Source: Xiphydria camelus
Lineage: Eukaryota; Arthropoda; Insecta; Hymenoptera; Xiphydriidae
DNA length: 64,000 nt
Assembly: GCA_963678675.1 (NCBI GenBank)
Contig: OY783193.1
Location: 11,332,822 to 11,396,821, forward strand
Reading direction: 5' to 3'
Position numbers and translations under genes: made by a program. The notes beneath the pieces are model-generated. The model made no database searches. It was not told the origin of the DNA and worked only from the letters and a program-made list of their open reading frames with translations. Of this stretch, positions 9,534-24,178 are shown piece after piece (position 1 is the first letter of the stretch; each line of letters begins with the position of its first letter).

Positions 9534-12197
9534 TCAAAGGAAATATGAAATAACGCTGATTTTGTGTATAAACAAATTTTTTTTTCCGCAAGAAATCATC
9601 GATATCTCGGTGTTCCGTTGAGATTTCCTCAATAAATATATCGTTTTCGTAATCAGCGCGAAAAAATACATAAGATAGGATGGTCGAGAATTCGATTCCA
9701 GAGATTTCAATTTTTGCGAAAAATCGCATTTTCTGTAAGGTCCCGACCTTACAGAAATTGTCAATTTTTTCGAAAAATGAAAATCTTCGGAATTGGAATC
9801 TCGACCACCCTATCCGATGTATTTTTTTACGCTGATTCCGAAAAGCACGGTTATTTGGTCGAAATCTCAAAGGAAATATGAAATAACGCTGATTTTGTGT
9901 ATAAACAAATTTTTTTTTCCGCAAGAAATCATCGATATCTCGGTGTTCCGTTGAGATTTCCTCAATAAATCTATCATTTTCGTAATCAGCGCGAAAAAAT
10001 ACATAAGATAGGATGGTCGAGAATTCGATTCCAGAGATTTCGATTTTTGCGAAAAATCGCATTTTCTGTAAGGTCCCGACCTTACAGAAATTGTCAATTT
10101 TTTCGAAAAATGAAAATCTTCGGAATTGGAATCTCGACCACCCTATCCGATGTATTTTTTTACGCTGATTCCGAAAAGCACGGTTATTTGGTCGAAATCT
10201 CAAAGGAAATATGAAATAACGCTGATTTTGTGTATAAACAAATTTTTTTTTCCGCAAGAAATCATCGATATCTCGGTGTTCCGTTGAGATTTCCTCAATA
10301 AATCTATCGTTTTCGTAATCAGCGCGAAAAAATACATAAGATAGGATGGTCGAGAATTCGATTCCAGAGATTTCGATTTTTGCGAAAAATCGCATTTTCT
10401 GTAAGGTCCCGACCTTACAGAAATTGTCAATTTTTTCGAAAAATGAAAATCTTCGGAATTGGAATCTCGACCACCCTATCCGATGTATTTTTTTACGCTG
10501 ATTCCGAAAAGCACGGTTATTTGGTCGAAATCTCAAAGGAAATATGAGATAACGCTGATTTTGTGTATAAACAAATTTTTTTTTCCGCAAGAAATCATCG
10601 ATATCTCGGTGTTCCGTTGAGATTTCCTCAATAAATCTATCATTTTCGTAATCAGCGCGAAAAAATACATAAGATAGGATGGTCGAGAATTCGATTCCAG
10701 AGATTTCGATTTTTGCGAAAAATCGCATTTTCTGTAAGGTCCCGACCTTACAGAAATTGTCAATTTTTTCGAAAAATGAAAATCTTCGGAATTGGAATCT
10801 CGACCACCCTATCCGATGTATTTTTTTACGCTGATTCCGAAAAGCACGGTTATTTGGTCGAAATCTCAAAGGAAATATGAAATAACGCTGATTTTGTGTA
10901 TAAACAAATTTTTTTTTCCGCAAGAAATCATCGATATCTCGGTGTTCCGTTGAGATTTCCTCAATAAATCTATCGTTTTCGTAATCAGCGCGAAAAAATA
11001 CATAAGATAGGATGGTCGAGAATTCGATTCCAGAGATTTCGATTTTTGCGAAAAATCGCATTTTCTGTAAGGTCCCGACCTTACAGAAATTGTCAATTTT
11101 TTCGAAAAATGAAAATCTTCGGAATTGGAATCTCGACCACCCTATCCGATGTATTTTTTTACGCTGATTCCGAAAAGCACGGTTATTTGGTCGAAATCTC
11201 AAAGGAAATATGAAATAACGCTGATTTTGTGTATAAACAAATTTTTTTTTCCGCAAGAAATCATCGATATCTCGGTGTTCCGTTGAGATTTCCTCAATAA
11301 ATCTATCGTTTTCGTAATCAGCGCGAAAAAATACATAAGATAGGATGGTCGAGAATTCGATTCCAGAGATTTCGATTTTTGCGAAAAATCGCATTTTCTG
11401 TAAGGTCCCGACCTTACAGAAATTGTCAATTTTTTCGAAAAATGAAAATCTTCGGAATTGGAATCTCGACCACCCTATCCGATGTATTTTTTTACGCTGA
11501 TTCCGAAAAGCACGGTTATTTGGTCGAAATCTCAAAGGAAATATGAAATAACGCTGATTTTGTGTATAAACAAATTTTTTTTTCCGCAAGAAATCATCGA
11601 TATCTCGGTGTTCCGTTGAGATTTCCTCAATAAATCTATCGTTTTCGTAATCAGCGCGAAAAAATACATAAGATAGGATGGTCGAGAATTCGATTCCAGA
11701 GATTTCGATTTTTGCGAAAAATCGCATTTTCTGTAAGGTCCCGACCTTACAGAAATTGTCAATTTTTTCGAAAAATGAAAATCTTCGGAATTGGAATCTC
11801 GACCACCCTATCCGATGTATTTTTTTACGCTGATTCCGAAAAGCACGGTTATTTGGTCGAAATCTCAAAGGAAATATGAAATAACGCTGATTTTGTGTAT
11901 AAACAAATTTTTTTTTCCGCAAGAAATCATCGATATCTCGGTGTTCCGTTGAGATTTCCTCAATAAATCTATCGTTTTCGTAATCAGCGCGAAAAAATAC
12001 ATAAGATAGGATGGTCGAGAATTCGATTCCAGAGATTTCGATTTTTGCGAAAAATCGCATTTTCTGTAAGGTCCCGACCTTACAGAAATTGTCAATTTTT
12101 TCGAAAAATGAAAATCTTCGGAATTGGAATCTCGACCACCCTATCCGATGTATTTTTTTACGCTGATTCCGAAAAGCACGGTTATTTGGTCGAAATC

Positions 12198-14526
12198 TCA
12201 AAGGAAATATGAAATAACGCTGATTTTGTGTATAAACAAATTTTTTTTTCCGCAAGAAATCATCGATATCTCGGTGTTCCGTTGAGATTTCCTCAATAAA
12301 TCTATCATTTTCGTAATCAGCGCGAAAAAATACATAAGATAGGATGGTCGAGAATTCGATTCCAGAGATTTCGATTTTTGCGAAAAATCGCATTTTCTGT
12401 AAGGTCCCGACCTTACAGAAATTGTCAATTTTTTCGAAAAATGAAAATCTTCGGAATTGGAATCTCGACCACCCTAACCGATGTATTTTTTTACGCTGAT
12501 TCCGAAAAGCACGGTTATTTGGTCGAAATCTCAAAGGAAATATGAAATAACGCTGATTTTGTGTATAAACAAATTTTTTTTTCCGCAAGAAATCATCGAT
12601 ATCTCGGTGTTCCGTTGAGATTTCCTCAATAAATCTATCATTTTCGTAATCAGCGCGAAAAAATACATAAGATAGGATGGTCGAGAATTCGATTCCAGAG
12701 ATTTCGATTTTTGCGAAAAATCGCATTTTCTGTAAGGTCCCGACCTTACAGAAATTGTCAATTTTTTCGAAAAATGAAAATCTTCGGAATTGGAATCTCG
12801 ACCACCCTATCCGATGTATTTTTTTACGCTGATTCCGAAAAGCACGGTTATTTGGTCGAAATCTCAAAGGAAATATGAAATAACGCTGATTTTGTGTATA
12901 AACAATTTTTTTTTCCGCAAGAAATCATCGATATCTCGGTGTTCCGTTGAGATTTCCTCAATAAATCTATCATTTTCGTAATCAGCGCGAAAAAATACAT
13001 AAGATAGGACGGTCGAGAATTCGATTCCAGAGATTTCGACTTTTGCGAAAAATCGCATTTTCTGTAAGGTCCCGACCTTACAGAAATTGTCAATTTTTTC
13101 GAAAAATGAAAATCTTCGGAATTGGAATCTCGACCACCCTATCCGATGTATTTTTTTACGCTGATTCCGAAAAGCACGGTTATTTGGTCGAAATCTCAAA
13201 GGAAATATGAAATAACGCTGATTTTGTGTATAAACAAATTTTTTTTTCCGCAAGAAATCATCGATATCTCGGTGTTCCGTTGAGATTTCCTCAATAAATA
13301 TATCGTTTTCGTAATCAGCGCGAAAAAATACATAAGATAGGATGGTCGAGAATTCGATTCCAGAGATTTCGATTTTTGCGAAAAATCGCATTTTCTGTAA
13401 GGTCCCGACCTTACAGAAATTGTCAATTTTTTCGAAAAATGAAAATCTTCGGAATTGGAATCTCGACCACCCTATCCGATGTATTTTTTTACGCTGATTC
13501 CGAAAAGCACGGTTATTTGGTCGAAATCTCAAAGGAAATATGAAATAACGCTGATTTTGTGTATAAACAAATTTTTTTTTCCGCAAGAAATCATCGATAT
13601 CTCGGTGTTCCGTTGAGATTTCCTCAATAAATCTATCGTTTTCGTAATCAGCGCGAAAAAATACATAAGATAGGATGGTCGAGAATTCGATTCCAGAGAT
13701 TTCGATTTTTGCGAAAAATCGCATTTTCTGTAAGGTCCCGACCTTACAGAAATTGTCAATTTTTTCGAAAAATGAAAATCTTCGGAATTGGAATCTCGAC
13801 CACCCTATCCGATGTATTTTTTTACGCTGATTCCGAAAAGCACGGTTATTTGGTCGAAATCTCAAAGGAAATATGAAATAACGCTGATTTTGTGTATAAA
13901 CAAATTTTTTTTTCCGCAAGAAATCATCGATATCTCGGTGTTCCGTTGAGATTTCCTCAAGAAATCTATCATTTTCGTAATCAGCGCGAAAAAATACATA
14001 AGATAGGATGGTCGAGAATTCGATTCCAGAGATTTCGATTTTTGCGAAAAATCGCATTTTCTGTAAGGTCCCGACCTTACAGAAATTGTCAATTTTTTCG
14101 AAAAATGAAAATCTTCGGAATTGGAATCTCGACCACCCTATCCGATGTATTTTTTTACGCTGATTCCGAAAAGCACGGTTATTTGGTCGAAATCTCAAAG
14201 GAAATATGAAATAACGCTGATTTTGTGTATAAACAAATTTTTTTTCCGCAAGAAATCATCGATATCTCGGTGTTCCGTTGAGATTTCCTCAATAAATATA
14301 TCGTTTTCGTAATCAGCGCGAAAAAATACATAAGATAGGATGGTCGAGAATTCGATTCCAGAGATTTCAATTTTTGCGAAAAATCGCATTTTCTGTAAGG
14401 TCCCGACCTTACAGAAATTGTCAATTTTTTCGAAAAATGAAAATCTTCGGAATTGGAATCTCGACCACCCTATCCGATGTATTTTTTTACGCTGATTCCG
14501 AAAAGCACGGTTATTTGGTCGAAATC
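12198..14526. repeat. Left-domain block B B H C A D F, copy 2
   Basis: This matches 5874-8202 in order and in the three rare H markers. One visible difference is CCCTAACC at about 12477, in place of CCCTATCC, in the first B. That variant is then common in the right domain, so it arose or was imported after the duplication. Confidence 0.9.
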
Positions 14527-14859
14527 TCAAAGGAAATATGAAATAACGCTGATTTTGTGTATAAACAAATTTTTTTTTCCGCAAGAAATCATCGATATCT
14601 CGGTGTTCCGTTGAGATTTCCTCAATAAATATATCGTTTTCGTAATCAGCGCGAAAAAATACATAAGATAGGATGGTCGAGAATTCGATTCCAGAGATTT
14701 CGATTTTTGCGAAAAATCGCATTTTCTGTAAGGTCCCGACCTTACAGAAATTGTCAATTTTTTCGAAAAATGAAAATCTTCGGAATTGGAATCTCGACCA
14801 CCCTATCCGATGTATTTTTTTACGCTGATTCCGAAAAGCACGGTTATTTGGTCGAAATC

Positions 14860-15191
14860 TCAAAGGAAATATGAAATAACGCTGATTTTGTGTATAAACA
14901 AATTTTTTTTCCGCAAGAAATCATCGATATCTCGGTGTTCCGTTGAGATTTACTCAATAAATCTATCGTTTTCGTAATCAGCGCGAAAAAATACATAAGA
15001 TAGGATGGTCGAGAATTCGATTCCAGAGATTTCGATTTTTGCGAAAAATCGCATTTTCTGTAAGGTCCCGACCTTACAGAAATTGTCAATTTTTTCGAAA
15101 AATGAAAATCTTCGGAATTGGAATCTCGACCACCCTATCCGATGTATTTTTTTACGCTGATTCCGAAAAGCACGGTTATTTGGTCGAAATC
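14860..15191. repeat. First type E monomer; start of the right domain
   Basis: E copies are 332 bp. They carry an 8-T tract and TTTACTC in place of TTTCCTC (973A). The two changes are linked in all 17 copies, which start at 14860, 20517, 26789, 29452, 29784, 31781, 39718, 40716, 46708, 47706, 49703, 56973, 57305, 58303, 61911, 62576 and 63574. None occurs before this point. On the minus strand the 973 change turns a GAA codon into TAA in the frame that is otherwise open through the monomer. The linkage of a tract-length change with a substitution argues that the 8-T tracts are real and not base-calling errors. Confidence 0.9.
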
Positions 15192-18100
15192 TCAAAGGAA
15201 ATATGAAATAACGCTGATTTTGTGTATAAACAAATTTTTTTTTCCGCAAGAAATCATCGATATCTCGGTGTTCCGTTGAGATTTCCTCAATAAATCTATC
15301 GTTTTCGTAATCAGCGCGAAAAAATACATAAGATAGGATGGTCGAGAATTCGATTCCAGAGATTTCGATTTTTGCGAAAAATCGCATTTTCTGTAAGGTC
15401 CCGACCTTACAGAAATTGTCAATTTTTTCGAAAAATGAAAATCTTCGGAATTGGAATCTCGACCACCCTATCCGATGTATTTTTTTACGCTGATTCCGAA
15501 AAGCACGGTTATTTGGTCGAAATCTCAAAGGAAATATGAAATAACGCTGATTTTGTGTATAAACAAATTTTTTTTTCCGCAAGAAATCATCGATATCTCG
15601 GTGTTCCGTTGAGATTTCCTCAATAAATCTATCGTTTTCGTAATCAGCGCGAAAAAATACATAAGATAGGATGGTCGAGAATTCGATTCCAGAGATTTCG
15701 ATTTTTGCGAAAAATCGCATTTTCTGTAAGGTCCCGACCTTACAGAAATTGTCAATTTTTTCGAAAAATGAAAATCTTCGGAATTGGAATCTCGACCACC
15801 CTATCCGATGTATTTTTTTACGCTGATTCCGAAAAGCACGGTTATTTGGTCGAAATCTCAAAGGAAATATGAAATAACGCTGATTTTGTGTATAAACAAA
15901 TTTTTTTTTCCGCAAGAAATCATCGATATCTCGGTGTTCCGTTGAGATTTCCTCAATAAATCTATCGTTTTCGTAATCAGCGCGAAAAAATACATAAGAT
16001 AGGATGGTCGAGAATTCGATTCCAGAGATTTCGATTTTTGCGAAAAATCGCATTTTCTGTAAGGTCCCGACCTTACAGAAATTGTCAATTTTTTCGAAAA
16101 ATGAAAATCTTCGGAATTGGAATCTCGACCACCCTATCCGATGTATTTTTTTACGCTGATTCCGAAAAGCACGGTTATTTGGTCGAAATCTCAAAGGAAA
16201 TATGAAATAACGCTGATTTTGTGTATAAACAAATTTTTTTTTCCGCAAGAAATCATCGATATCTCGGTGTTCCGTTGAGATTTCCTCAATAAATCTATCA
16301 TTTTCGTAATCAGCGCGAAAAAATACATAAGATAGGATGGTCGAGAATTCGATTCCAGAGATTTCGATTTTTGCGAAAAATCGCATTTTCTGTAAGGTCC
16401 CGACCTTACAGAAATTGTCAATTTTTTCGAAAAATGAAAATCTTCGGAATTGGAATCTCGACCACCCTAACCGATGTATTTTTTTACGCTGATTCCGAAA
16501 AGCACGGTTATTTGGTCGAAATCTCAAAGGAAATATGAAATAACGCTGATTTTGTGTATAAACAAATTTTTTTTTCCGCAAGAAATCATCGATATCTCGG
16601 TGTTCCGTTGAGATTTCCTCAATAAATCTATCATTTTCGTAATCAGCGCGAAAAAATACATAAGATAGGATGGTCGAGAATTCGATTCCAGAGATTTCGA
16701 TTTTTGCGAAAAATCGCATTTTCTGTAAGGTCCCGACCTTACAGAAATTGTCAATTTTTTCGAAAAATGAAAATCTTCGGAATTGGAATCTCGACCACCC
16801 TATCCGATGTATTTTTTTACGCTGATTCCGAAAAGCACGGTTATTTGGTCGAAATCTCAAAGGAAATATGAAATAACGCTGATTTTGTGTATAAACAAAT
16901 TTTTTTTTCCGCAAGAAATCATCGATATCTCGGTGTTCCGTTGAGATTTCCTCAATAAATATATCGTTTTCGTAATCAGCGCGAAAAAATACATAAGATA
17001 GGATGGTCGAGAATTCGATTCCAGAGATTTCAATTTTTGCGAAAAATCGCATTTTCTGTAAGGTCCCGACCTTACAGAAATTGTCAATTTTTTCGAAAAA
17101 TGAAAATCTTCGGAATTGGAATCTCGACCACCCTATCCGATGTATTTTTTTACGCTGATTCCGAAAAGCACGGTTATTTGGTCGAAATCTCAAAGGAAAT
17201 ATGAAATAACGCTGATTTTGTGTATAAACAAATTTTTTTTTCCGCAAGAAATCATCGATATCTCGGTGTTCCGTTGAGATTTCCTCAATAAATCTATCAT
17301 TTTCGTAATCAGCGCGAAAAAATACATAAGATAGGATGGTCGAGAATTCGATTCCAGAGATTTCGATTTTTGCGAAAAATCGCATTTTCTGTAAGGTCCC
17401 GACCTTACAGAAATTGTCAATTTTTTCGAAAAATGAAAATCTTCGGAATTGGAATCTCGACCACCCTATCCGATGTATTTTTTTACGCTGATTCCGAAAA
17501 GCACGGTTATTTGGTCGAAATCTCAAAGGAAATATGAAATAACGCTGATTTTGTGTATAAACAAATTTTTTTTTCCGCAAGAAATCATCGATATCTCGGT
17601 GTTCCGTTGAGATTTCCTCAATAAATCTATCGTTTTCGTAATCAGCGCGAAAAAATACATAAGATAGGATGGTCGAGAATTCGATTCCAGAGATTTCGAT
17701 TTTTGCGAAAAATCGCATTTTCTGTAAGGTCCCGACCTTACAGAAATTGTCAATTTTTTCGAAAAATGAAAATCTTCGGAATTGGAATCTCGACCACCCT
17801 ATCCGATGTATTTTTTTACGCTGATTCCGAAAAGCACGGTTATTTGGTCGAAATCTCAAAGGAAATATGAAATAACGCTGATTTTGTGTATAAACAAATT
17901 TTTTTTTCCGCAAGAAATCATCGATATCTCGGTGTTCCGTTGAGATTTCCTCAATAAATCTATCGTTTTCGTAATCAGCGCGAAAAAATACATAAGATAG
18001 GATGGTCGAGAATTCGATTCCAGAGATTTCGATTTTTGCGAAAAATCGCATTTTCTGTAAGGTCCCGACCTTACAGAAATTGTCAATTTTTTCGAAAAAT

Positions 18101-18521
18101 GAAAATCTTCGGAATTGGAATCTCGACCACCCTATCCGATGTATTTTTTTACGCTGATTCCGAAAAGCACGGTTATTTGGTCGAAATCTCAAAGGAAATA
18201 TGAAATAACGCTGATTTTGTGTATAAACAAATTTTTTTTTCCGCAAGAAATCATCGATATCTCGGTGTTCCGTTGAGATTTCCTCAATAAATCTATCATT
18301 TTCGTAATCAGCGCGAAAAAATACATAAGATAGGATGGTCGAGAATTCGATTCCAGAGATTTCGATTTTTGCGAAAAATCGCATTTTCTGTAAGGTCCCG
18401 ACCTTACAGAAATTGTCAATTTTTTCGAAAAATGAAAATCTTCGGAATTGGAATCTCGACCACCCTATCCGATGTATTTTTTTACGCTGATTCCGAAAAG
18501 CACGGTTATTTGGTCGAAATC

Positions 18522-18851
18522 TCAAAGGAAATATGAAATAACGCTGATTTTGTGTATAAACAAATTTTTTTTTCCGCAAGAAATCATCGATATCTCGGTG
18601 TTCCGTTGAGATTTCCTCAATAAATCTATCATTTTCGTAATCAGCGCGAAAAAATACATAAGATAGGATGGTCGAGAATTCGATTCCAGAGATTTCGATT
18701 TTTGCGAAAAATCGCATTTTCTGTAAGGTTACCTTACAGAAATTGTCAATTTTTTCGAAAAATGAAAATCTTCGGAATTGGAATCTCGACCACCCTATCC
18801 GATGTATTTTTTTACGCTGATTCCGAAAAGCACGGTTATTTGGTCGAAATC
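18522..18851. repeat. Private 330-bp B copy with altered palindrome tip
   Basis: The central palindrome reads AAGGTTACCTT where other copies read AAGGTCCCGACCTT. CCCG is replaced by T, a net loss of 3 bp at about 18730. Two 9-bp arms (CTGTAAGGT and ACCTTACAG) remain around a single T, so the hairpin is kept with a smaller loop. I saw no other copy with this change. Confidence 0.9.
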
Positions 18852-21800
18852 TCAAAGGAAATATGAAATAACGCTGATTTTGTGTATAAACAAATTTTTT
18901 TTTCCGCAAGAAATCATCGATATCTCGGTGTTCCGTTGAGATTTCCTCAATAAATCTATCATTTTCGTAATCAGCGCGAAAAAATACATAAGATAGGATG
19001 GTCGAGAATTCGATTCCAGAGATTTCGATTTTTGCGAAAAATCGCATTTTCTGTAAGGTCCCGACCTTACAGAAATTGTCAATTTTTTCGAAAAATGAAA
19101 ATCTTCGGAATTGGAATCTCGACCACCCTATCCGATGTATTTTTTTACGCTGATTCCGAAAAGCACGGTTATTTGGTCGAAATCTCAAAGGAAATATGAA
19201 ATAACGCTGATTTTGTGTATAAACAAATTTTTTTTTCCGCAAGAAATCATCGATATCTCGGTGTTCCGTTGAGATTTCCTCAATAAATCTATCGTTTTCG
19301 TAATCAGCGCGAAAAAATACATAAGATAGGATGGTCGAGAATTCGATTCCAGAGATTTCGATTTTTGCGAAAAATCGCATTTTCTGTAAGGTCCCGACCT
19401 TACAGAAATTGTCAATTTTTTCGAAAAATGAAAATCTTCGGAATTGGAATCTCGACCACCCTATCCGATGTATTTTTTTACGCTGATTCCGAAAAGCACG
19501 GTTATTTGGTCGAAATCTCAAAGGAAATATGAAATAACGCTGATTTTGTGTATAAACAAATTTTTTTTTCCGCAAGAAATCATCGATATCTCGGTGTTCC
19601 GTTGAGATTTCCTCAATAAATCTATCATTTTCGTAATCAGCGCGAAAAAATACATAAGATAGGATGGTCGAGAATTCGATTCCAGAGATTTCGATTTTTG
19701 CGAAAAATCGCATTTTCTGTAAGGTCCCGACCTTACAGAAATTGTCAATTTTTTCGAAAAATGAAAATCTTCGGAATTGGAATCTCGACCACCCTAACCG
19801 ATGTATTTTTTTACGCTGATTCCGAAAAGCACGGTTATTTGGTCGAAATCTCAAAGGAAATATGAAATAACGCTGATTTTGTGTATAAACAAATTTTTTT
19901 TTCCGCAAGAAATCATCGATATCTCGGTGTTCCGTTGAGATTTCCTCAATAAATATATCGTTTTCGTAATCAGCGCGAAAAAATACATAAGATAGGATGG
20001 TCGAGAATTCGATTCCAGAGATTTCGATTTTTGCGAAAAATCGCATTTTCTGTAAGGTCCCGACCTTACAGAAATTGTCAATTTTTTCGAAAAATGAAAA
20101 TCTTCGGAATTGGAATCTCGACCACCCTAACCGATGTATTTTTTTACGCTGATTCCGAAAAGCACGGTTATTTGGTCGAAATCTCAAAGGAAATATGAAA
20201 TAACGCTGATTTTGTGTATAAACAAATTTTTTTTTCCGCAAGAAATCATCGATATCTCGGTGTTCCGTTGAGATTTCCTCAATAAATATATCGTTTTCGT
20301 AATCAGCGCGAAAAAATACATAAGATAGGATGGTCGAGAATTCGATTCCAGAGATTTCGATTTTTGCGAAAAATCGCATTTTCTGTAAGGTCCCGACCTT
20401 ACAGAAATTGTCAATTTTTTCGAAAAATGAAAATCTTCGGAATTGGAATCTCGACCACCCTATCCGATGTATTTTTTTACGCTGATTCCGAAAAGCACGG
20501 TTATTTGGTCGAAATCTCAAAGGAAATATGAAATAACGCTGATTTTGTGTATAAACAAATTTTTTTTCCGCAAGAAATCATCGATATCTCGGTGTTCCGT
20601 TGAGATTTACTCAATAAATCTATCGTTTTCGTAATCAGCGCGAAAAAATACATAAGATAGGATGGTCGAGAATTCGATTCCAGAGATTTCGATTTTTGCG
20701 AAAAATCGCATTTTCTGTAAGGTCCCGACCTTACAGAAATTGTCAATTTTTTCGAAAAATGAAAATCTTCGGAATTGGAATCTCGACCACCCTATCCGAT
20801 GTATTTTTTTACGCTGATTCCGAAAAGCACGGTTATTTGGTCGAAATCTCAAAGGAAATATGAAATAACGCTGATTTTGTGTATAAACAAATTTTTTTTT
20901 CCGCAAGAAATCATCGATATCTCGGTGTTCCGTTGAGATTTCCTCAATAAATCTATCGTTTTCGTAATCAGCGCGAAAAAATACATAAGATAGGATGGTC
21001 GAGAATTCGATTCCAGAGATTTCGATTTTTGCGAAAAATCGCATTTTCTGTAAGGTCCCGACCTTACAGAAATTGTCAATTTTTTCGAAAAATGAAAATC
21101 TTCGGAATTGGAATCTCGACCACCCTATCCGATGTATTTTTTTACGCTGATTCCGAAAAGCACGGTTATTTGGTCGAAATCTCAAAGGAAATATGAAATA
21201 ACGCTGATTTTGTGTATAAACAAATTTTTTTTTCCGCAAGAAATCATCGATATCTCGGTGTTCCGTTGAGATTTCCTCAATAAATCTATCGTTTTCGTAA
21301 TCAGCGCGAAAAAATACATAAGATAGGATGGTCGAGAATTCGATTCCAGAGATTTCGATTTTTGCGAAAAATCGCATTTTCTGTAAGGTCCCGACCTTAC
21401 AGAAATTGTCAATTTTTTCGAAAAATGAAAATCTTCGGAATTGGAATCTCGACCACCCTATCCGATGTATTTTTTTACGCTGATTCCGAAAAGCACGGTT
21501 ATTTGGTCGAAATCTCAAAGGAAATATGAAATAACGCTGATTTTGTGTATAAACAAATTTTTTTTTCCGCAAGAAATCATCGATATCTCGGTGTTCCGTT
21601 GAGATTTCCTCAATAAATATATCGTTTTCGTAATCAGCGTGAAAAAATACATAAGATAGGATGGTCGAGAATTCGATTCCAGAGATTTCGATTTTTGCGA
21701 AAAATCGCATTTTCTGTAAGGTCCCGACCTTACAGAAATTGTCAATTTTTTCGAAAAATGAAAATCTTCGGAATTGGAATCTCGACCACCCTATCCGATG

Positions 21801-22180
21801 TATTTTTTTACGCTGATTCCGAAAAGCACGGTTATTTGGTCGAAATCTCAAAGGAAATATGAAATAACGCTGATTTTGTGTATAAACAAATTTTTTTTTC
21901 CGCAAGAAATCATCGATATCTCGGTGTTCCGTTGAGATTTCCTCAATAAATCTATCATTTTCGTAATCAGCGCGAAAAAATACATAAGATAGGATGGTCG
22001 AGAATTCGATTCCAGAGATTTCGATTTTTGCGAAAAATCGCATTTTCTGTAAGGTCCCGACCTTACAGAAATTGTCAATTTTTTCGAAAAATGAAAATCT
22101 TCGGAATTGGAATCTCGACCACCCTATCCGATGTATTTTTTTACGCTGATTCCGAAAAGCACGGTTATTTGGTCGAAATC

Positions 22181-24178
22181 TCAAAGGAAATATGAAATAA
22201 CGCTGATTTTGTGTATAAACAAATTTTTTTTTCCGCAAGAAATCATCGATATCTCGGTGTTCCGTTGAGATTTCCTCAATAAATCTATCGTTTTCGTAAT
22301 CAGCGCGAAAAAATACATAAGATAGGATGGTCGAGAATTCGATTCCAGAGATTTCGATTTTTGCGAAAAATCGCATTTTCTGTAAGGTCCCGACCTTACA
22401 GAAATTGTCAATTTTTTCGAAAAATGAAAATCTTCGGAATTGGAATCTCGACCACCCTATCCGATGTATTTTTTTACGCTGATTCCGAAAAGCACGGTTA
22501 TTTGGTCGAAATCTCAAAGGAAATATGAAATAACGCTGATTTTGTGTATAAACAAATTTTTTTTTCCGCAAGAAATCATCGATATCTCGGTGTTCCGTTG
22601 AGATTTCCTCAATAAATCTATCGTTTTCGTAATCAGCGCGAAAAAATACATAAGATAGGATGGTCGAGAATTCGATTCCAGAGATTTCGATTTTTGCGAA
22701 AAATCGCATTTTCTGTAAGGTCCCGACCTTACAGAAATTGTCAATTTTTTCGAAAAATGAAAATCTTCGGAATTGGAATCTCGACCACCCTATCCGATGT
22801 ATTTTTTTACGCTGATTCCGAAAAGCACGGTTATTTGGTCGAAATCTCAAAGGAAATATGAAATAACGCTGATTTTGTGTATAAACAAATTTTTTTTTCC
22901 GCAAGAAATCATCGATATCTCGGTGTTCCGTTGAGATTTCCTCAAGAAATCTATCATTTTCGTAATCAGCGCGAAAAAATACATAAGATAGGATGGTCGA
23001 GAATTCGATTCCAGAGATTTCGATTTTTGCGAAAAATCGCATTTTCTGTAAGGTCCCGACCTTACAGAAATTGTCAATTTTTTCGAAAAATGAAAATCTT
23101 CGGAATTGGAATCTCGACAACCCTATCCGATGTATTTTTTTACGCTGATTCCGAAAAGCACGGTTATTTGGTCGAAATCTCAAAGGAAATATGAAATAAC
23201 GCTGATTTTGTGTATAAACAAATTTTTTTTTCCGCAAGAAATCATCGATATCTCGGTGTTCCGTTGAGATTTCCTCAATAAATCTATCGTTTTCGTAATC
23301 AGCGCGAAAAAATACATAAGATAGGATGGTCGAGAATTCGATTCCAGAGATTTCGATTTTTGCGAAAAATCGCATTTTCTGTAAGGTCCCGACCTTACAG
23401 AAATTGTCAATTTTTTCGAAAAATGAAAATCTTCGGAATTGGAATCTCGACCACCCTATCCGATGTATTTTTTTACGCTGATTCCGAAAAGCACGGTTAT
23501 TTGGTCGAAATCTCAAAGGAAATATGAAATAACGCTGATTTTGTGTATAAACAAATTTTTTTTTCCGCAAGAAATCATCGATATCTCGGTGTTCCGTTGA
23601 GATTTCCTCAATAAATCTATCGTTTTCGTAATCAGCGCGAAAAAATACATAAGATAGGATGGTCGAGAATTCGATTCCAGAGATTTCGATTTTTGCGAAA
23701 AATCGCATTTTCTGTAAGGTCCCGACCTTACAGAAATTGTCAATTTTTTCGAAAAATGAAAATCTTCGGAATTGGAATCTCGACCACCCTATCCGATGTA
23801 TTTTTTTACGCTGATTCCGAAAAGCACGGTTATTTGGTCGAAATCTCAAAGGAAATATGAAATAACGCTGATTTTGTGTATAAACAAATTTTTTTTTCCG
23901 CAAGAAATCATCGATATCTCGGTGTTCCGTTGAGATTTCCTCAAGAAATCTATCATTTTCGTAATCAGCGCGAAAAAATACATAAGATAGGATGGTCGAG
24001 AATTCGATTCCAGAGATTTCGATTTTTGCGAAAAATCGCATTTTCTGTAAGGTCCCGACCTTACAGAAATTGTCAATTTTTTCGAAAAATGAAAATCTTC
24101 GGAATTGGAATCTCGACAACCCTATCCGATGTATTTTTTTACGCTGATTCCGAAAAGCACGGTTATTTGGTCGAAATC
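22181..24178. repeat. Tandem pair of A A D trimers
   Basis: Two adjoining 999-bp trimers (22181-23179 and 23180-24178) each end in a D copy carrying CGACAACCC in place of CGACCACCC (site 1152). That marker is absent from the D copies of the left domain. The second trimer leads straight into the 279-bp monomer, and so do the other marked D copies at 34111, 54696 and 60300. This copy pair is therefore a local trimer duplication upstream of one X unit. Confidence 0.85.

Noticed and set aside
19790..19800. Telomere-like repeat in the CCCTAACC variant
   Set aside because: A single T-to-A change gives one hexamer-like match per affected monomer. There is no tandem telomere repeat, so the match is by chance.
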